Shown: one piece after another, positions 16,435-24,135 of the stretch
Layout: the number at the start of each line of letters is the position of its first letter
How positions within the stretch are numbered: position 1 is the first letter of the stretch
Origin: Fuerstiella sp.
GTDB taxonomy: Bacteria > Planctomycetota > Planctomycetia > Planctomycetales > Planctomycetaceae
Direction: 5' to 3'
Assembly: GCA_014238335.1 (NCBI GenBank)
Contig: JABABI010000040.1
Location: 1 to 41,233, forward strand
Length of the DNA: 41,233 nt
The notes under the pieces: model-generated
The model's database searches: none
Seen by the model: only the letters and a program-made list of their open reading frames with translations
Told to the model about the DNA's origin: nothing
Translations under genes and position numbers: made by a program

Positions 16435-17832
16435 TCACACGGGCAAGCAATTCTTCCCGCTGCTCAACAGACTGGTGACAAGTCCGGCGACAGCAAGTCC
16501 GTCGCTGATTAGTTCCTGCTGCCTGCCGGAATTCGGCGGTGCCACATCGACCAGCAGGATACGAGTGCCGTCTGTCGTGGCATGTGCTGTGACATGTGAA
16601 TTACCGGCATGAATGGCCCGGTTAATCCATGCGGCGATTTTATCTGCGGAATGAAACACATTGTGGCGACTGGCAATACTCACGAAGCGGTCGTCTTCTC
16701 CGATCTCAAATCTGACAGCCGTTGATCTGCCGGCTTCCACCATCGCGTTTTCCCCTGCAGTGGATGTGGCCTGCGTCGTGCGCAGTTGAATATTCAGTAA
16801 TCGGTTCGTTGCCAGCCATTGCAGTCGATCCGCCACAACAGAATCCACGACCCCTGCAGTCACGGCCACGCCGGACGTGTTCGGCCACCACCGCTTCAGC
16901 CACAGCCGATACTCGTCTTCTGATTGTACCGACGTCAGACCGCCGCTGTGACGCACGGATCGGAACAGATGCTGACCACTGTCCGTCAGATCCGGCAGGA
17001 TCAGTTCGGATTCTTCAAACTGGACAGTGCCAGTTGCGTCGGACATTTGCTCGCGGCCGCCGGAACGAAACTGCGTCAGAACGTCCTCAATGCTGTCCGC
17101 TGACGTGCAACGTCGATCGGTCTGACACGCCCTGTTGATAACACCGTATTTCTGCCACGGGACGGGAACAGGCTGCTGGTCCTGTGTGAAGACATCCACA
17201 CCTACGTCGCCGGCGGAACCACCGGCACCGGTGACCAGAATGGCTCCTCGGACGTTGGGATTTATGCGAACGACATTCAGCAAACTGGCGGCCGTGCAGC
17301 GTCCCGCGTCGACAACATCACAACCGTTTTGCCGGACCGCTGAATTGACGCCTGCGAACAGATCCGGCGATCCGAGACGACCATCGTAACCAATCGCAAC
17401 GGTCACGTTTGCTGTCGCACACACGTGGTCTGCGTCTTCAGCTTCCGAAGGCGAATCGGTTTCTACAGTCATTGTCTGCTGGGCGATCTGCGTCGAAAAT
17501 ATCGTTGCCAGCTGAGCGGCTCGAAACCGGTCGATCGCGTTCAGATACCTGCCGCGGACACCGAATTCCGTCCTGCGAACGCCGTCGTGTTTTTCGATTT
17601 CAGATCGCACGATGGCTGTCAGGCGAACCGCGTCGCCGACGTCGTCTTTCCACACACAATCTCGGCAGCCTGACCACCCGGCAGCCAGTCGTCCCAGGTG
17701 GACAGCTCGTGAAACCGGCGACGTTTCTCCGGGGCATTGATACGTTTGAGTGTCGCCACCAGAGGCCACCGCTGACGATGTCGCAGTCCATTGAAGATCG
17801 GAACAGACATGTTCAGGGTTGATGGACACCAC
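16435..17832 (-). CDS. Degenerate alpha-D-phosphohexomutase homologue, probably frameshifted near its N-terminus
   Basis: 465 codons from a GTG at 17832. From about residue 88 it reads TEFGVRGRYLNAIDRFRAAQLA, then VTVAIGYDGRLGSPDLF and GCDVVDAGRCTAASLLNVVRI, the domain I layout of phosphoglucomutase/phosphomannomutase enzymes. Where the catalytic T-A-S-H-N-P loop belongs, the protein has LVTGAGGSAGDVGVDVF: no phosphorylatable Ser in the right context and no His. A later FEIGEDDRF may be the decayed D-x-D-x-D-R metal loop. So mutase activity is unlikely. The first ~55 residues look non-coding, while a frame starting at ATG 17810 looks coding up to about 17655 and ends at 17619; a 1-2 base indel near 17647-17660 would join it to this frame. 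Treat as disrupted or mis-assembled at the 5' end. Confidence 0.55.
   Translation of the reverse strand: MVSINPEHVCSDLQWTATSSAVASGGDTQTYQCPGETSPVSRAVHLGRLAAGWSGCRDCVWKDDVGDAVRLTAIVRSEIEKHDGVRRTEFGVRGRYLNAIDRFRAAQLATIFSTQIAQQTMTVETDSPSEAEDADHVCATANVTVAIGYDGRLGSPDLFAGVNSAVRQNGCDVVDAGRCTAASLLNVVRINPNVRGAILVTGAGGSAGDVGVDVFTQDQQPVPVPWQKYGVINRACQTDRRCTSADSIEDVLTQFRSGGREQMSDATGTVQFEESELILPDLTDSGQHLFRSVRHSGGLTSVQSEDEYRLWLKRWWPNTSGVAVTAGVVDSVVADRLQWLATNRLLNIQLRTTQATSTAGENAMVEAGRSTAVRFEIGEDDRFVSIASRHNVFHSADKIAAWINRAIHAGNSHVTAHATTDGTRILLVDVAPPNSGRQQELISDGLAVAGLVTSLLSSGKNCLPV
17619..17810 (-). pseudogene. Likely true N-terminus of the phosphohexomutase homologue, out of frame
   Basis: From ATG 17810 the frame reads MSVPIFNGLRHRQRWPLVAT, then NAPEKRRRFHELSTWDDWLPGGQAAEIV before running out. 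This is balanced in composition, unlike the corresponding stretch of the overlapping frame (Cys/Ser/Trp-rich). At the junction the coding strand reads ATTGTGTGTGGAAAGACGAC; removing one TG of the GTGTGTG tract would give IVWKDDVGDAVRLTAIVRSEIE as one continuous protein. A TG slippage event or an assembly error are equally possible. Confidence 0.5.
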
Positions 17833-18125
17833 GCGTCCTTTTCGCGGTGATTAGAAACAAATCTCTATACGAACTGCTGAATCGGAGATCACTGTATTCG
17901 TAGTTTCTACAGCATGGACAGAGGATTGCCAAACCTCAGCGGCAAAGCGGAGCTTCGATAATATGCGGCCCGAACATCCCAGCGATACTCCAGGAAACAA
18001 TGGCGATGTCCAACCAACTGCTACAGCACTTTAGGCGGCCACACACTTTGCGAACAGATCAGAATGCCAGTGACGGATGATCAGCAACAGCTGCCCGGAT
18101 TTCGGACGGAATGCCGGCATCAGAT
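17833..18125. other. Intergenic region, weak dyads, no gene seen
   Basis: Just under 300 bases between the phosphohexomutase-like gene and arfB. It contains a split inverted repeat (AGAAAC and TACGAA at 17852-17875, mirrored by TTCGTAGTTTCT at 17899-17910) and GCAAAGCGGAGCTTCG near 17943-17958, which resembles the second hairpin of the palindromic repeat family and may be a decayed copy. No convincing reading frame. Confidence 0.4.
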
Positions 18126-18548
18126 TCAATCGCCTGCACTCGGTCGGCGACGCATCTTTTTCTTATCCGAATTCTGTTTCTTATTCTGGATGCGCCGCTG
18201 CTGCGATCCTTTTGTGGGCTTCGTCTGTCGGCGTTTGATGGGAGGGGTCGCGACCTGCAGGATCATTTCACGGAGACGATCCATGCAGTCAGCCACATTG
18301 CGACCCTGGTCGCGATATCGCTGACTGTGCAGTACCAGCATGCCGTCCCGAGTGACGCGATTGTGATATTTGTCCAGGAATCTCCGGCGAACTCCCGCCG
18401 GCAATGCCTGGGACCGGGTAATGTCCCACCGCAGCACAGCCTTGGAGCTCACTTTATTAACGTTTTGCCCGCCGGGGCCTCCGCTGCGTGCGAACGAAAA
18501 CTCGAACTCCGATTCGTTGATTTCAATGTGTGATGTGACGCGCAGCAT
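18126..18548 (-). CDS. arfB: Peptidyl-tRNA hydrolase ArfB (stalled-ribosome rescue, RF-1 type)
   Basis: 140 residues from ATG 18548, the same length as E. coli ArfB (YaeJ). The frame is open upstream to 19034 but overlaps the tRNA-Ser gene, so the long version is not real. The catalytic loop reads FARSGGPGGQNVNKVSSK, with the GGQ tripeptide that hydrolyses peptidyl-tRNA at the P site, and the NVNK context typical of the family. Codon-recognition domains of full release factors are absent. The C-terminal tail is strongly basic (KRRQTKPTKGSQQRRIQNKKQ...), the part that in ArfB binds the empty mRNA channel of stalled ribosomes. Acts in the cytoplasm as a tmRNA backup. It lies 70 bp after a terminator for tRNA-Ser on the same strand. 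Confidence 0.93.
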   Translation of the reverse strand: MLRVTSHIEINESEFEFSFARSGGPGGQNVNKVSSKAVLRWDITRSQALPAGVRRRFLDKYHNRVTRDGMLVLHSQRYRDQGRNVADCMDRLREMILQVATPPIKRRQTKPTKGSQQRRIQNKKQNSDKKKMRRRPSAGD

Positions 18549-18605
18549 GAAATCACTGATGCCGTTTGCTGTTGCGTGGACGGGACTGACGTCGGCCTGA
18601 TGCAG

Positions 18606-18643
18606 GAATAAAAAGAAAGCCGTCAACGGAAATCGTTGACGGC
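18606..18643 (-). terminator. Rho-independent terminator after tRNA-Ser
   Basis: Hairpin with 10-bp stem GCCGTCAACG/CGTTGACGGC (18619-18643) followed on the minus strand by TTTCTTTTTATT. It lies 11 bases past the tRNA 3' end, correctly oriented, and separates the tRNA from arfB. Confidence 0.88.
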
Positions 18644-18653
18644 CCTTGTGATG

Positions 18654-18742
18654 CGGAGAGAGCGGGATTCGAACCCGCGGTCCAGTTTGACCCGGACACA
18701 TCATTAGCAATGATGCGCATTCGGCCACTCTGCCATCTCTCC
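18654..18742 (-). tRNA. tRNA-Ser (anticodon GCU)
   Basis: 89 nt on the minus strand. Acceptor stem GGAGAGA pairs with TCTCTCC, with discriminator G. The D-arm contains GGCAGAGTGGCCGAATG. The anticodon stem CATCA/TGATG encloses loop TTGCTAA, giving anticodon GCT, which reads AGC/AGU serine codons. A long variable arm, as expected for class II tRNA-Ser, precedes a T-arm with GGGTTCGAATCCC. The CCA end is not encoded. Confidence 0.96.
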
Positions 18743-19163
18743 GACTGCAAATTGCAGTGTTTTTCGGGATTCTTTGAACTCCCGAGTGGCTGTTGTCACA
18801 GTTGCCGAACGAACCGCTTCGGTGCCAATCAGCCAACCGCGAGGGAGTATCTCGCCAAAGACTCGTATTTTCAAGCCAGAAATCTGATTCCCTGGCCGAA
18901 TGCGCATCACCGCGAAGCATGTGCGACAAACTTGAAATCGAACCACGGAAAAACTCGAGCCATCGGTTGACCGGGCGCAATCGCCTCAGGACGGCAAGCC
19001 CAATGTCGGTCCCGGCTATTCGCCGAATTCCCAAACCCGCTATGCCCGGCCGCTTACGCGTCGCGGCTCACTAAATCAACACGCCGTTTGTTTCGGGCGA
19101 GGTTCAGAGTACGGGCGGGAAGTTTAAGTAGCTTGCTGAACTGTGAGTCCATCCGGTGGCCAA
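18743..19163. other. Intergenic region with a tRNA-Ser-like inverted fragment
   Basis: About 420 bases upstream of the tRNA and downstream of the RND permease gene. No frame is convincing. At 18893-18909 the plus strand carries TGGCCGAATGCGCATCA, a 17-base exact match to the D-arm/anticodon-stem part of the adjacent tRNA-Ser but in the opposite orientation. The rest of this fragment does not fold as a tRNA. Confidence 0.5.
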
Positions 19164-22100
19164 TTACGTACTGACTGCCAGATCGGACCTGCGATGGACC
19201 AGTGAGTACACGCATGGCACCAGTACGAGCGTCAGCAGTGTCGAGGCGATCATGCCTCCCAGCAACGCTCGAGCTAATGGAATCATGGCCTCGTTGCCCG
19301 GGGCAAATTGATAAGACAGTGGCAGCATCGACGCGATCAGCGTCAGCGACGTCATCAGAATCGGACGTAAACGCACCTGCGCGGCCGACAGGGCGGCGGC
19401 GCGAGCCGACAGCCCTTCTTCCCGACGGCGATTTGCGAATTCGACCAGCAGAATCGAATTATTCACGACGACGCCAACCATCATCAGCGTGCCCATCAGG
19501 GACTGAATGTTGATGGTCGTGTTCGTCAGGTACAACGCCACGATCACTCCGCCGAGTCCCAGCGGGACAGCCAGCATGATGATCAGTGGGTCGACGAAAG
19601 ATCGAAACTGAGCCATCAGCACCAGGTAAACCAGAATGCCGGCGACGACCAGACTGACGCTCAGCATGCTCATGCCTTCGTGCATTGTTTCTACCGGGCC
19701 ACGAATTTTGGCAGCGACTCCGTTTTCGAATTCCATACCCGCCAATGCGGCCTGAACATCCGCTGCCACCGAGCCGACGTCGCGGCCTGATACATTGACG
19801 TGAACATCGTTGACCCGGCCGATGTTGTAATGAGCGATCTCACCGGGAATGTTGACTCGCTTGATGGTGGCGATGTTCGACAGAGGAATCGTGACCGGAC
19901 CATCCGGTGTACTCAGTGACAGCGGAATATTGCGAATGTCATCCAGCGATTCAAATTCGTTGTCTTCATATTGAACGCCCATAAAAAAATCGACGCCCTT
20001 ATCGGGGTCGATCCAGATGGTTGGTGAATAGCCCACGCTGGATCCCAAAGCTGTGAGTACCGTCTGAGCGACTTCTTCCTGGTCAAGTCCCAGATATTTT
20101 GCTCGCGTGCGATCGACCTGTACGTCGAACTGCGGATAATCCAGTGCCTGAGCAATCTGCACGTCCTCTGTACCCGAAATTTGTCGAATGACTTCCACAA
20201 CGCGTTCTGCATTTTCGCGACATTTGGGAATCGTGCCGGCTGAAATCTGTACGCTGATCGGCGTGGGAACACCCTGGTTCAACGCCATGTTTACGATTCC
20301 GCCTGAGACGAATAGAAATTGTTCCAGAGGGTATTCGTCTGCCAGTTTCTGACGCAGTTTTGAGACGTAAGTTGGTGTGGCGGTCTGGCGGCCTTCCTTC
20401 TTCAGGTTGACAATCAGATAAGCCGTGTCCGGTCCGGAGTTGGAACTGAGCACTGTTGAGAACCCGGCTCCCTTACCTACCGGCAGTCCGATATTGGAGA
20501 TCAGCGATTCGATCTCTTCTTCCGGCACTACCTCCTTAATTGTGTTCTCAATCCGGGCGACCAGCTTTTCGGTTTCCAGCAGATCGGTCCCTGGTGTTGT
20601 CTTGACACGCAGCTCGAACGTACCGGCATCGACATCCGGAAATAATTCCGAGCCCAGCATCGGCCACAATACGAAGGACGCCCCCACACCGACCACAATC
20701 AGCAGCACAGTCAACACCGGCACTTTCAGTGCGGTGTTCAGCAGGTTTCCGTAGACGCCGCTGGGCTTGATGTTTGCTGCGGTGTCGTCCGTTGCGGCTC
20801 TGCCGTGTTGCACCTTTTCACGCACGAATGTGGCACAGAATGCGGGGATGACCGTCAGTGCCAGTACATAGGACGCACCGATGGTAAATGTTGCCGCCAG
20901 TGACAGTGGAGCGAACAGATATTTGATCATACCCGTCAGAAATACAGCTGGCAGAAAAACGGCCAGCGTGGTGGCAGTGCCGGCAAGAATGGCTCCGGAC
21001 ACCTCGCGAGTTCCGTCCAAAGACGCCTCCATCGGCGTTTTTCCCATTCGCTGATGACGAATCACATTTTCCACAACGACGATGCCGGCATCAACAACCG
21101 TGCCGATGGCCAGCGCGATTCCGCCAAGTGTCATGACATTAATAGTCTGTCCGGTAAAGGCGAATCCAAGCCCGCCGATCAGAATTGCCAGCGCAATCGT
21201 GGCGACGATGATCAGTGTCGGCAGGAAACGGCGCAGAAAGACCAGTACAACGACGGCCACCAGAATCGATCCGAGACCAACCTGGGTGTACAAATTGCTC
21301 ATGGCCAGACGGATGTAGCTGGACTGATCAGAAACCAGCGTCACTTCCGTTGCTTCAGGGATGTCACCACGTTCCTTCATCCGGGGGATTTCTGCGGCAA
21401 TGCCTTCGTAAATGCGATCGACGCAGGCGATCGTGTTTTCACCAGGCTCCCTCAGCAATGGGCAGTAGACGCTGCGTTTGCCGTTGACTCGAACGACGTT
21501 GTATTGCAACGCGGCATCATCGACGACTCGGCCGACGTCACGCACGAAAACGGGAGCTCCATCGCGAATAACAACAGGAATGGCTTCGATGTCTGCGGGC
21601 GTAGGCAATGTATTCTTGGGATGTACCTGATAGTCGATGCCGCCCATGCGAGCCGTCCCCGCCGCCAGAACGAGATTTGATTTCGTCACAGCATCGACGA
21701 CATCTTTGGCACTGACGCTGTGCGCCTGTAATTTGGCAGGGTCGACATAAACCATCATCTGACGAAATTTGCCGCCGAAGGGATGCGGAATCTGAACACC
21801 TTTTAACCCTCCCATTTTGTTCCGCACTGCGTAGTAGCCGATTCCATACAGCTCGGATTCGCTGAGTCCGTCGCCCGAAATTGCTGCCAGAACGACGGGA
21901 AGGTTCGACGGTTCGCTGCGCAGGGTAAACGGCCATTCGATACCGGGCGGCAGGTGAAACATATCACTCGCTTCCAGGTTGACGATGTCGTTCATCGCCG
22001 AACTTGGATCAGCTCCAGGCTGGAAGAAAATCTTGAGTACGGCAGCGCCGGGAATAGTTCGGGATTCCTGGTGTTCAATCTTGCCTGCGAGGGTCAGCGC

Positions 22101-22307
22101 CCGTTCAACTCGTGAGCTAACGGATTTTTCCATGTCCATCGTGGGCAGACCGGGATACGAGAAGAAGCTCACGACCACGGGCTGTTTGAAATCAGGAAGA
22201 ATGTCGATCGTGATTCCCGGAATGACGGATCCGCCCAGCAGACACAACGCCGCTGTGCCGGCCAGAACCGCGAACCGATTCTTAAGTGAGAAGTTGATGA
22301 GTCCCAT
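19164..22307 (-). CDS. RND efflux transporter permease (AcrB/HAE1-CusA superfamily)
   Basis: 1047 residues, full length for a 12-TM RND pump. N-terminal MGLINFSLKNRFAVLAG is TM1; a first periplasmic part includes DILPDFKQPVVVSFFSYPG; TM2-6 follow from LYTQVGLGSILVAVVVLVF. TM4 carries GTVVDAGIVVVENVIRHQ: a single Asp in the proton-relay position (VDA), as in many CusA-type pumps, rather than the Asp pair of AcrB. The second half repeats the topology, ending in YQFAPGNEAMIPLARALLGG and TLVLVPCVYSLVH. It works in the inner membrane as a trimer using proton motive force. With the adaptor gene upstream (22537) and the TolC-like gene divergent (24136) it forms a complete tripartite export system. 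Substrate not predictable. Confidence 0.95.
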   Translation of the reverse strand: MGLINFSLKNRFAVLAGTAALCLLGGSVIPGITIDILPDFKQPVVVSFFSYPGLPTMDMEKSVSSRVERALTLAGKIEHQESRTIPGAAVLKIFFQPGADPSSAMNDIVNLEASDMFHLPPGIEWPFTLRSEPSNLPVVLAAISGDGLSESELYGIGYYAVRNKMGGLKGVQIPHPFGGKFRQMMVYVDPAKLQAHSVSAKDVVDAVTKSNLVLAAGTARMGGIDYQVHPKNTLPTPADIEAIPVVIRDGAPVFVRDVGRVVDDAALQYNVVRVNGKRSVYCPLLREPGENTIACVDRIYEGIAAEIPRMKERGDIPEATEVTLVSDQSSYIRLAMSNLYTQVGLGSILVAVVVLVFLRRFLPTLIIVATIALAILIGGLGFAFTGQTINVMTLGGIALAIGTVVDAGIVVVENVIRHQRMGKTPMEASLDGTREVSGAILAGTATTLAVFLPAVFLTGMIKYLFAPLSLAATFTIGASYVLALTVIPAFCATFVREKVQHGRAATDDTAANIKPSGVYGNLLNTALKVPVLTVLLIVVGVGASFVLWPMLGSELFPDVDAGTFELRVKTTPGTDLLETEKLVARIENTIKEVVPEEEIESLISNIGLPVGKGAGFSTVLSSNSGPDTAYLIVNLKKEGRQTATPTYVSKLRQKLADEYPLEQFLFVSGGIVNMALNQGVPTPISVQISAGTIPKCRENAERVVEVIRQISGTEDVQIAQALDYPQFDVQVDRTRAKYLGLDQEEVAQTVLTALGSSVGYSPTIWIDPDKGVDFFMGVQYEDNEFESLDDIRNIPLSLSTPDGPVTIPLSNIATIKRVNIPGEIAHYNIGRVNDVHVNVSGRDVGSVAADVQAALAGMEFENGVAAKIRGPVETMHEGMSMLSVSLVVAGILVYLVLMAQFRSFVDPLIIMLAVPLGLGGVIVALYLTNTTINIQSLMGTLMMVGVVVNNSILLVEFANRRREEGLSARAAALSAAQVRLRPILMTSLTLIASMLPLSYQFAPGNEAMIPLARALLGGMIASTLLTLVLVPCVYSLVHRRSDLAVST

Positions 22308-22356
22308 GTGTTTTCAATTCGATGAATTGGAAATGCCGTAATCTTCGTTCCTGGTG

Positions 22357-22446
22357 CCAAACTCCAGTTTGGGACCGCACCCACGCGAAGCTCCGCTTCG
22401 CCATGAACAATGGTATTTCAGGATCTGATGCGAAGCAGAGCTTCGC
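22357..22446 (+). repeat. Palindromic repeat copy B between adaptor and permease genes
   Basis: The best-preserved copy: hairpin 1 CCAAACTCCAGTTTGG (22357-22372), hairpin 2 GCGAAGCTCCGCTTCGC (22385-22401), hairpin 3 GCGAAGCAGAGCTTCGC (22430-22446). It occupies most of the 229-bp gap inside the RND operon, so it would be transcribed and could modulate the adaptor-to-permease ratio by mRNA stability or attenuation. Confidence 0.85.
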
Positions 22447-22499
22447 GGACAGGTGTTCACAGACCGGAATCCGGGAACAGGTTTATATGACAAAATGAG

Positions 22500-22522
22500 T
22501 GGCAGAGTGCTGACGTCTGCCA
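22500..22522 (-). terminator. Possible weak terminator/attenuator after adaptor gene
   Basis: Inverted repeat TGGCAGA...TCTGCCA with a 9-base loop, 15 bases past the adaptor stop. On the minus strand it is followed by CTCATTTTGT, a poor U-tract. It might attenuate transcription into the permease gene. Confidence 0.35.
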
Positions 22523-22536
22523 GCTGACATTTGTCG

Positions 22537-23862
22537 CTACTTCAGAACTCTTACCTTCTGACCGTCCTTAAACCTTTGCAGGTGAGCATCGATGACCGTT
22601 TGACCGGACTCGACTCCTGAAACGATTTCAATCGTATTGCCGTCGTCAATTCCTGTTGTGACGGGCACCACGGAAACCTCTTGATCAGAGACAACGTAAA
22701 CATATGCGTTACCGGAGTCCCCGAATCGAACCGCTCGGGCAGGAAGCATGTTGGCTGCCACCTTTGTTGAAAGCGTAATGGATGCCTGTCCAAACATTCC
22801 CGGCAACAGCTTGCCATCGCTGTTGGCAACTTCCGCTTCCACCAGCATCGTGCGAGTATTCGGATCAAGGCTGCCCGTCGATCGAGTCACCTGGACCGTC
22901 ATTGCCTCTTCCGCGGGGAAGGAAGGGAACACAACGCTGATGGAGTCACCACGATCCACATGGGCCGCATCGTTCTCAGGTACCGAAATCTGAATTCGGA
23001 CTGTGTCAATCTGACTGACGACAAACAGCGGGGCACCGGAGCTGCGTTCACTGACAAGGTCGCCCGGGGACACGTTGCGTTTCGTAATGACGCCGGCAAA
23101 CGGCGCGGTCAGCGTCGCGTACTTGATGAGTTCGTCAATTTCTTCGACCTGTCGTTCCTGGATCACAGTTTCGGCGGAGGCAAATTTCAGGTCGGCCACG
23201 GCTGCTGCAAGGTGGGACTGAGCCACCCTGACGTTGGCCACGGCAGAGTCAATGGCTGAAGTCACTGCCGCCCTTGCGGCCGCTTCTGAATCTCGCTTCT
23301 TGCGGACCTCGTCCAGCACGCGAGGCTGCATGGATCCTCGTTTGACCAGATCATCCGTTCGCCGAAATTCTGCCTCGGCGGCGACCAGTGAGGCTTCGAC
23401 CTGCTGCAGTTTTGATTTGGCTTCGGCCGTCATCGCTTCAGCAGCCTGAACATTAGCTTTGGCCAGGTCGATGCCCGCTTTGGCTCTTTCTTCTTCCACA
23501 CACTGTCGGTCGACCCGCGCGAGCGCCGTCATCCGCTGCTTGGCCATTTCCGGGACGTGAACAATCGCCAGCACATCTCCGGCTTTTACGACGTCTCCAA
23601 TGTCCACCGGCACGTCTTTGACGTATCCATGCACCTTTGCCTGGATCGCGGCTGTGTAGAACGGATAAACAGTCGCAGGCTGCATAGTTGAGCGACGAAC
23701 GTCTTCCTGAGCGACAGAAACTGTCTTGACCGCAACAGGCTTCTGTGATTTGGACGCGGCGGCGTCCTGGCCACCATTAGAACTGTTCTGAGAACAGCCA
23801 GCAGCAGTCAGCAGCAGACTTCCCAGAAGAACGGATGCGGGGAAATACCGGAGGAATCTCAT
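22537..23862 (-). CDS. RND periplasmic adaptor (membrane fusion protein), lipoprotein
   Basis: 441 residues. The signal peptide ends in a lipobox (LLLTAAGC), so the protein is predicted to be lipid-anchored and periplasmic. After a low-complexity linker come the MFP features: VSVAQEDVRRSTMQPATVYPF, a biotinyl-lipoyl-like half (IQAKVHGYVKDVPVDIGDVVKAGDVLA), a long coiled-coil hairpin (residues ~95-215, Ala/Glu/Lys-rich) and the second lipoyl half (ATLTAPFAGVITKRNVSPGDLV), then beta-barrel and membrane-proximal domains (PGMFGQASI). It links the permease at 19164 to an outer-membrane channel. First gene of the two-gene operon, divergent from the TolC-like gene. Confidence 0.94.
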   Translation of the reverse strand: MRFLRYFPASVLLGSLLLTAAGCSQNSSNGGQDAAASKSQKPVAVKTVSVAQEDVRRSTMQPATVYPFYTAAIQAKVHGYVKDVPVDIGDVVKAGDVLAIVHVPEMAKQRMTALARVDRQCVEEERAKAGIDLAKANVQAAEAMTAEAKSKLQQVEASLVAAEAEFRRTDDLVKRGSMQPRVLDEVRKKRDSEAAARAAVTSAIDSAVANVRVAQSHLAAAVADLKFASAETVIQERQVEEIDELIKYATLTAPFAGVITKRNVSPGDLVSERSSGAPLFVVSQIDTVRIQISVPENDAAHVDRGDSISVVFPSFPAEEAMTVQVTRSTGSLDPNTRTMLVEAEVANSDGKLLPGMFGQASITLSTKVAANMLPARAVRFGDSGNAYVYVVSDQEVSVVPVTTGIDDGNTIEIVSGVESGQTVIDAHLQRFKDGQKVRVLK

Positions 23863-23965
23863 TCTGACAGCCTTTGCGGATTAGAGAATTCAGGGATTCT
23901 GCAGACTATCACGCCATTAGATCTGAAGACAGCACTGCTGATCTCTGACGGTGCAGTTTGCAGAA

Positions 23966-23992
23966 GTCATTGCCGGCATTGTCCGCAATGAC
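23966..23992. promoter_or_regulatory. Perfect dyad in the divergent efflux promoter region
   Basis: GTCATTGC (23966-23973) and GCAATGAC (23985-23992) are perfect 8-base inverted repeats 11 bases apart, lying between the divergent adaptor and TolC-like genes. Such dyads are typical operator sites of repressors controlling efflux operons. No regulator gene is adjacent, so the binding protein is unknown. Confidence 0.45.
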
Positions 23993-24135
23993 GTTGGAAC
24001 TCCGTTGGCAGGAACAACTCATACCACCGCCGGGACGGTTGCTGTTAATAGAAACGGATGCCGCAAACACGTGTCTGACGCGTTTGGAACTGCCGATGAA
24101 GTCGACACTGGCACAGAAAAGAACAAGGAGGTTCT

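Noticed and set aside
18549..19034. Upstream extension of arfB to a start at 19034
   Set aside because: It would be read through the tRNA-Ser gene and its terminator; the ArfB-like sequence begins at ATG 18548 and gives the normal 140 residues.
18793..19074. 93-residue plus-strand frame upstream of the tRNA
   Set aside because: No ribosome site, no signal or domain, and it includes the tRNA-like fragment; probably chance.
21054..21680. 208-residue plus-strand frame
   Set aside because: Antisense to the RND permease; composition follows the permease codons and shows no domain.
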